Positions 28,091 through 30,633 of a DNA stretch of 30,633 bases are shown piece after piece. Position numbers and translations under genes: made by a program. Within the stretch, counting starts at the first letter, position 1; each line of letters begins with the position of its first letter. This DNA comes from Chara braunii (taxonomy: Eukaryota > Streptophyta > Charophyceae > Charales > Characeae). A model generated the notes under the pieces. It did not search any database, had not been told where the DNA came from, and saw only the letters and a list, made by a program, of their open reading frames with translations. Where the stretch lies: positions 993,258 through 1,023,890 of the forward strand of contig BFEA01000127.1 in assembly GCA_003427395.1 (NCBI GenBank), in the 5' to 3' direction.

Positions 28091-28168
28091 CGGACATAAG
28101 TCCGGTTGGCGCACGACCCGACCGGTTTCGGCTGGTCGCCAAGCCCAGCTTCATCAGGGGTCTGTAGG
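28091..28168 (-). ncRNA. Hammerhead-like ribozyme core, probably decayed type I
   Basis: On the minus strand CUGAUGA (28157-28151) is followed by a stem AGCUGG...CCAGC and CGAAA (28130-28126), then CCGGU and, 13 bases on, ACCGG, which would form stem III. The base expected to be U before the cut is A (ACCGGAC), and stem I pairs poorly; GGAC-UUAU-GUCC instead forms its own hairpin. Core boxes and stems II and III fit a hammerhead, but the copy is probably inactive. Confidence 0.5.
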
Positions 28169-28309
28169 TAAACACGTCATGGCCATGTCTCTCTTCTTAC
28201 CTATGGTCCAAGGCCGACACGTTGGATAAACGAATGGCTAATGAAGTTGCCAGTAGCTCCACAATCCAGTGCGGCGCTACAGGAGATCTGCCCTATCTAA
28301 ATGCAGAGA

Positions 28310-29430
28310 CATACATTTGCAGAGTGTTGTTACGCTTATACTGCTGCGTGTGGCACCTGAGTTCGACCTCCATGATATAACCGAGGGATCCGCCACCGAG
28401 ACTTCATCATCTGCTCATGAAGTTGGTGGTGCATGAAAGTGCAATGACTTGCTGTTTTCTGAGTGCCTGTAACCTCTCTCTGTCGAGGCTGTACTATAGG
28501 TAGGACAGATTCGTAATTTTGTTTGGCTGAGGGCTAACCGAGAGACCTACCTGTGAGGGAAAATCGTGAGGGACATATCTGCAATTCCGGGAAAATACAG
28601 GCCCGGTACTAACCGGATTCCCTACAGCTACCTAACTGCGTTTAGCAGGCCCGGGCTACCAGTAGTACAGACAGGCCCTAAGGGCCTATCCGTATAGACG
28701 GTCCTATAGCCTATAGCCGGGTCCGGTAGAGGCCGAGAGGCCGAAACAGATACGGTACCGGTCGGTCAGTCAGTCCGGTCTAGGTCGGTGTAGGCTAGAA
28801 GTAGGATGGGCACATCGGTTCAGGGCTTTTGGCAGTTGGTACCGTGTACATCGCTGCTGCGCTACGTGTGAACCGGAAGTGGTGACGGCTCAGCGTGGAA
28901 GGAGACAGGCATAGCCAGACCTTCGGATTGCAGGCCATAGCTGGGACCTGCGCTGTACTCTGCCAGCACGTAGGGGCTGACAGAGGTCTGGGTTATCGAG
29001 GTCTGCTGGAGGCGAGAGAGATTGGTGCCCTGCTGGACCCTCCTCCGGAGTGGGGTCCCAGAGGGTTTGCGCTGCAGCCTTAGCTGCAGCTCTCCATCTC
29101 AGAGGTCATCTTGTCAGGGTTTGGTGGCGCTGCTGCAGGCTTCCACCCGGGAAGCCTCCCGACACTTCGTCATCATCAGATACTGTGGCGCTGGTCTTCT
29201 TCTTCATCCTCTGAGTGGCACTTGGCCTCAGAGGCCTGTTTCAGGGTGGCGCTGCCCCCAGGAGTCTGTATTTGGGTGGCGCTTGATGTTTCAGGGCTCA
29301 GGGGGTGTTCCGGGTGTTTATCAGGGTTGGAGAGTGAAGNGCTGCTCAATTCTGAGCAGCGCACTGTAGTTCTGAAGTGATCCTGACATTTCGAGACTCT
29401 GAGTTTAATAAACAGTGTATAACTGTGTTT
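28310..29430. other. Unassigned region, possibly LTR-like
   Basis: No coding frame with family resemblance. The stretch has many short palindromes (GGCCCTAAGGGCC near 28674, ACCGGT near 28757), GGTGGCGCT motifs at 29123, 29185, 29245 and 29275, and an AATAAA near 29407. It could be a solo LTR of an unrecognised element, but no partner LTR or primer-binding site was found. N at 29340. Confidence 0.3.
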
Positions 29431-30534
29431 GGGCTATCATCGTTTCATTGTTTCCTGGATGTGATCTGCTCGGCTTTTCTCTATGACTGGTTGTGAGGAT
29501 TGAATGGAGTGAATTGCACTTTCAGTGTACCCTGTCATATCGCATGGACAAGTCTTCCGCTGTGTTCATCTCNCCCTGTGCNGTGTGATACTCCNATCCT
29601 CTCCCCTTCCTTCTGTGTGTGTATGGGCATGTGCAGAAGTTTATGTGAGTGAGTGTTGGCCTTCAGGCAACGTACAACCAGAATCATAACAAAAGACCAA
29701 ATATTCGTGTAAATGTGCATGCAGTGTTGCAGCATAATGCACTTTCGGTAGGCAACCCGTCGCAGGGAGAAGCGTCAAGTCCCCAGGCGTGAAGGGGTCC
29801 AACTCCGCCAAGTCCTTGCGGCTAATCCACGGAAGAAGGTGATGAAGATGTTGAAGTGGGGTTGCAAACAGGCAAAGAGGGGAAATCATACCCAAAAGAT
29901 ATTCGGTTATGAATCAAGTAACCCAGCGGCGTAACCAGCCACGTAGAATAATTCTCAAAAGTAGAGCAAGAACTAACAACCTCAGGGTTTGCCCTGGACT
30001 GAAGGGAGGCTGTTCGCTAGGCAGCCCGGTTCAGCGGCATGGGGGTCGAGTCGTCACATCCCCAGCGCCACTCAAGTTCCTGAGCGGGATTTCCCCTTAT
30101 GTGACTGCGTATGCTTGCTAGTGGAGGTAGTTTCCCCAAGATCCTCACTGCTCCATCATAAACATTAGTGATACTTTGTGCAAGTCTTCTATGTCGCTTG
30201 CTTAAGGCCTTAGTGTTCCCACCACCTCCCCGGGTGGCTGCTACTGTCTCCCTCAGTTGAGGCATCAGCCAGATACTCCTCAAGTACAGGGGCTTGTTGC
30301 ATACTTCTGCTCTGTCTGGGGCTTATGCTTGTCTATATAGGAAGAAGAAGATGATAGTCATCATTCCAGGCTTCCAAATTGGTCTGGATGATCTGCGAGG
30401 CCTTGTCGAAACATCTCTTGTGAAGTTGTGAGCATTCAAAACATTGCGTACGTGGTTGCTGAAGAGCTGGACATGACCACTTGACGAAGTTGTGCTTAAT
30501 GGCGACGAAAGCAAATGGTAGTCCCCTGGCTAGG

Positions 30535-30538
<4 letters not shown>
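29431..30538 (-). other. Unassigned region with weak coding traces
   Basis: On the minus strand from about 30525 a frame without a Met reads LARGLPFAFVAIKHNFVKW then CPALQQPRTQCFECSQLHKRC and FDKASQIIQTNLEAWN, ending at a TAG near 30335. The Cys spacing (C-x10-C-x2-C-x5-C) is zinc-finger-like. Farther down, frames at 30283-30017 and 29895-29641 look peptide-like but match no family I know. Several Ns (29572, 29582, 29595) lie here. It may be a transposon gene or a broken exon. Confidence 0.28.

Positions 30539-30626
<88 letters not shown>
30539..30626. repeat. (CT)n microsatellite
   Basis: Forty-four CT units at the window end. Confidence 0.97.
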
Positions 30627-30629
<3 letters not shown>

Positions 30630-30633
30630 ATAA

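Larger units (their letters stand above)
27890..28190 (-). other. Insertion inside gypsy protease
   Basis: A block with no protease sense, containing the hammerhead-like core (28091-28168), a pyrimidine run on the minus strand, and GA repeats on the plus strand. It may be a fragment of a Penelope-like element or retrozyme, both of which carry hammerheads. Borders are approximate. Confidence 0.5.
27650..28305 (-). pseudogene. Ty3/gypsy aspartic protease, split by an insertion
   Basis: Retroviral-type aspartic protease that processes the polyprotein. The first half (28300-28195) reads LDCGATGNFISHSFIQRVGLG, the D-[ST]-G-A active-site segment with Cys in the second position. After the inserted block the second half (about 27885-27660) reads VDIDNMTVKLVDYH and, after a stop, DTDFDMISSMPWLSSKDHTINL, equivalent to the family DxDMILGMPWL block. 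It lies directly before RT on the same strand. Confidence 0.75.
25990..28310 (-). mobile_element. Ty3/gypsy LTR retrotransposon, pol fragment
   Basis: Minus-strand order protease, reverse transcriptase, RNase H, as in Ty3/gypsy pol. Integrase is not seen after RNase H, gag is not seen before protease, and no LTR pair was identified, so this is an internal fragment. Two later insertions split it: a U6 retropseudogene in RT (26841-26965) and a block of about 0.3 kb in protease (about 27890-28190). Confidence 0.85.

Noticed and set aside
29161-29200. CTGATGATGACGAAG on the minus strand as a third hammerhead
   Set aside because: There is no stem II between the CTGATGA and GAAG boxes, and GAAA is absent.

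Overview
This is nuclear DNA of a photosynthetic eukaryote, most likely a streptophyte. The evidence is a plant-type fused ThiD-ThiE thiamin gene with introns, a nuclear copy of plastid rps8, a nuclear copy of mitochondrial mttB (tatC), a short TTTAGGG-type telomeric motif, two U6 snRNA pseudogenes and a dense mixture of plant-type retroelements. A large, transposon-rich charophyte genome such as Chara would fit, but that is inference. No bacterial-style operons are present. Nearly all open frames are remnants of mobile elements or accidental.

Layout. 1-56 (minus strand) folds as a complete type III hammerhead ribozyme. 100-4600 is repeat-rich non-coding DNA: AT microsatellite, a 42-bp dispersed repeat, clusters of GGTCCGGAC-like palindromes, and copy A (about 3490-4430) of a dispersed repeat of about 1 kb whose copy B is at 22960-24150. 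About 5460-14240 (plus strand) is one decayed LINE (non-LTR retrotransposon): ORF1 with a zinc knuckle, a long charged low-complexity region, AP endonuclease, reverse transcriptase, a foreign insertion of about 0.8 kb, RT C-terminal region, zf-RVT zinc finger, 3' UTR and a two-hairpin tail. Inside ORF1 an uncut Nextera/Tn5 adapter dimer (6458-6495) with flanking duplication shows an assembly error. 14560-15510 is a mosaic of plastid rps8, mitochondrial mttB and a U6 pseudogene. 15950-16730 holds short direct repeats and a minisatellite. 16820-20110 (minus) is a Penelope-like retroelement with its GIY-YIG endonuclease in front of the RT, the permuted arrangement known from the Chlamys/Naiad group.

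The only host gene recognised is TH1 (hydroxymethylpyrimidine kinase / thiamin-phosphate synthase) on the minus strand. Two exons are visible (21322-21477 and 20249-20538), joined in phase 0; the remaining exons were not found here. The Penelope-like element lies downstream of the second exon, apparently within the next intron. 21800-25600 is again repeats: a GGTACC-rich minisatellite, copy B with internal tandem duplication, and three more copies of the LINE two-hairpin tail. 25990-28310 (minus) is a decayed Ty3/gypsy pol region (protease, RT, RNase H) interrupted by a full-length U6 retropseudogene and by an insertion carrying a hammerhead-like core. 28310-30530 is unassigned sequence with weak coding traces, ending in a CT microsatellite.

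The most notable points are the complete hammerhead ribozyme, the permuted Penelope-like element inside a thiamin gene, the LINE 3' tail with compensatory base changes between copies, the mttB-U6 junction, and the sequencing-adapter artefact.
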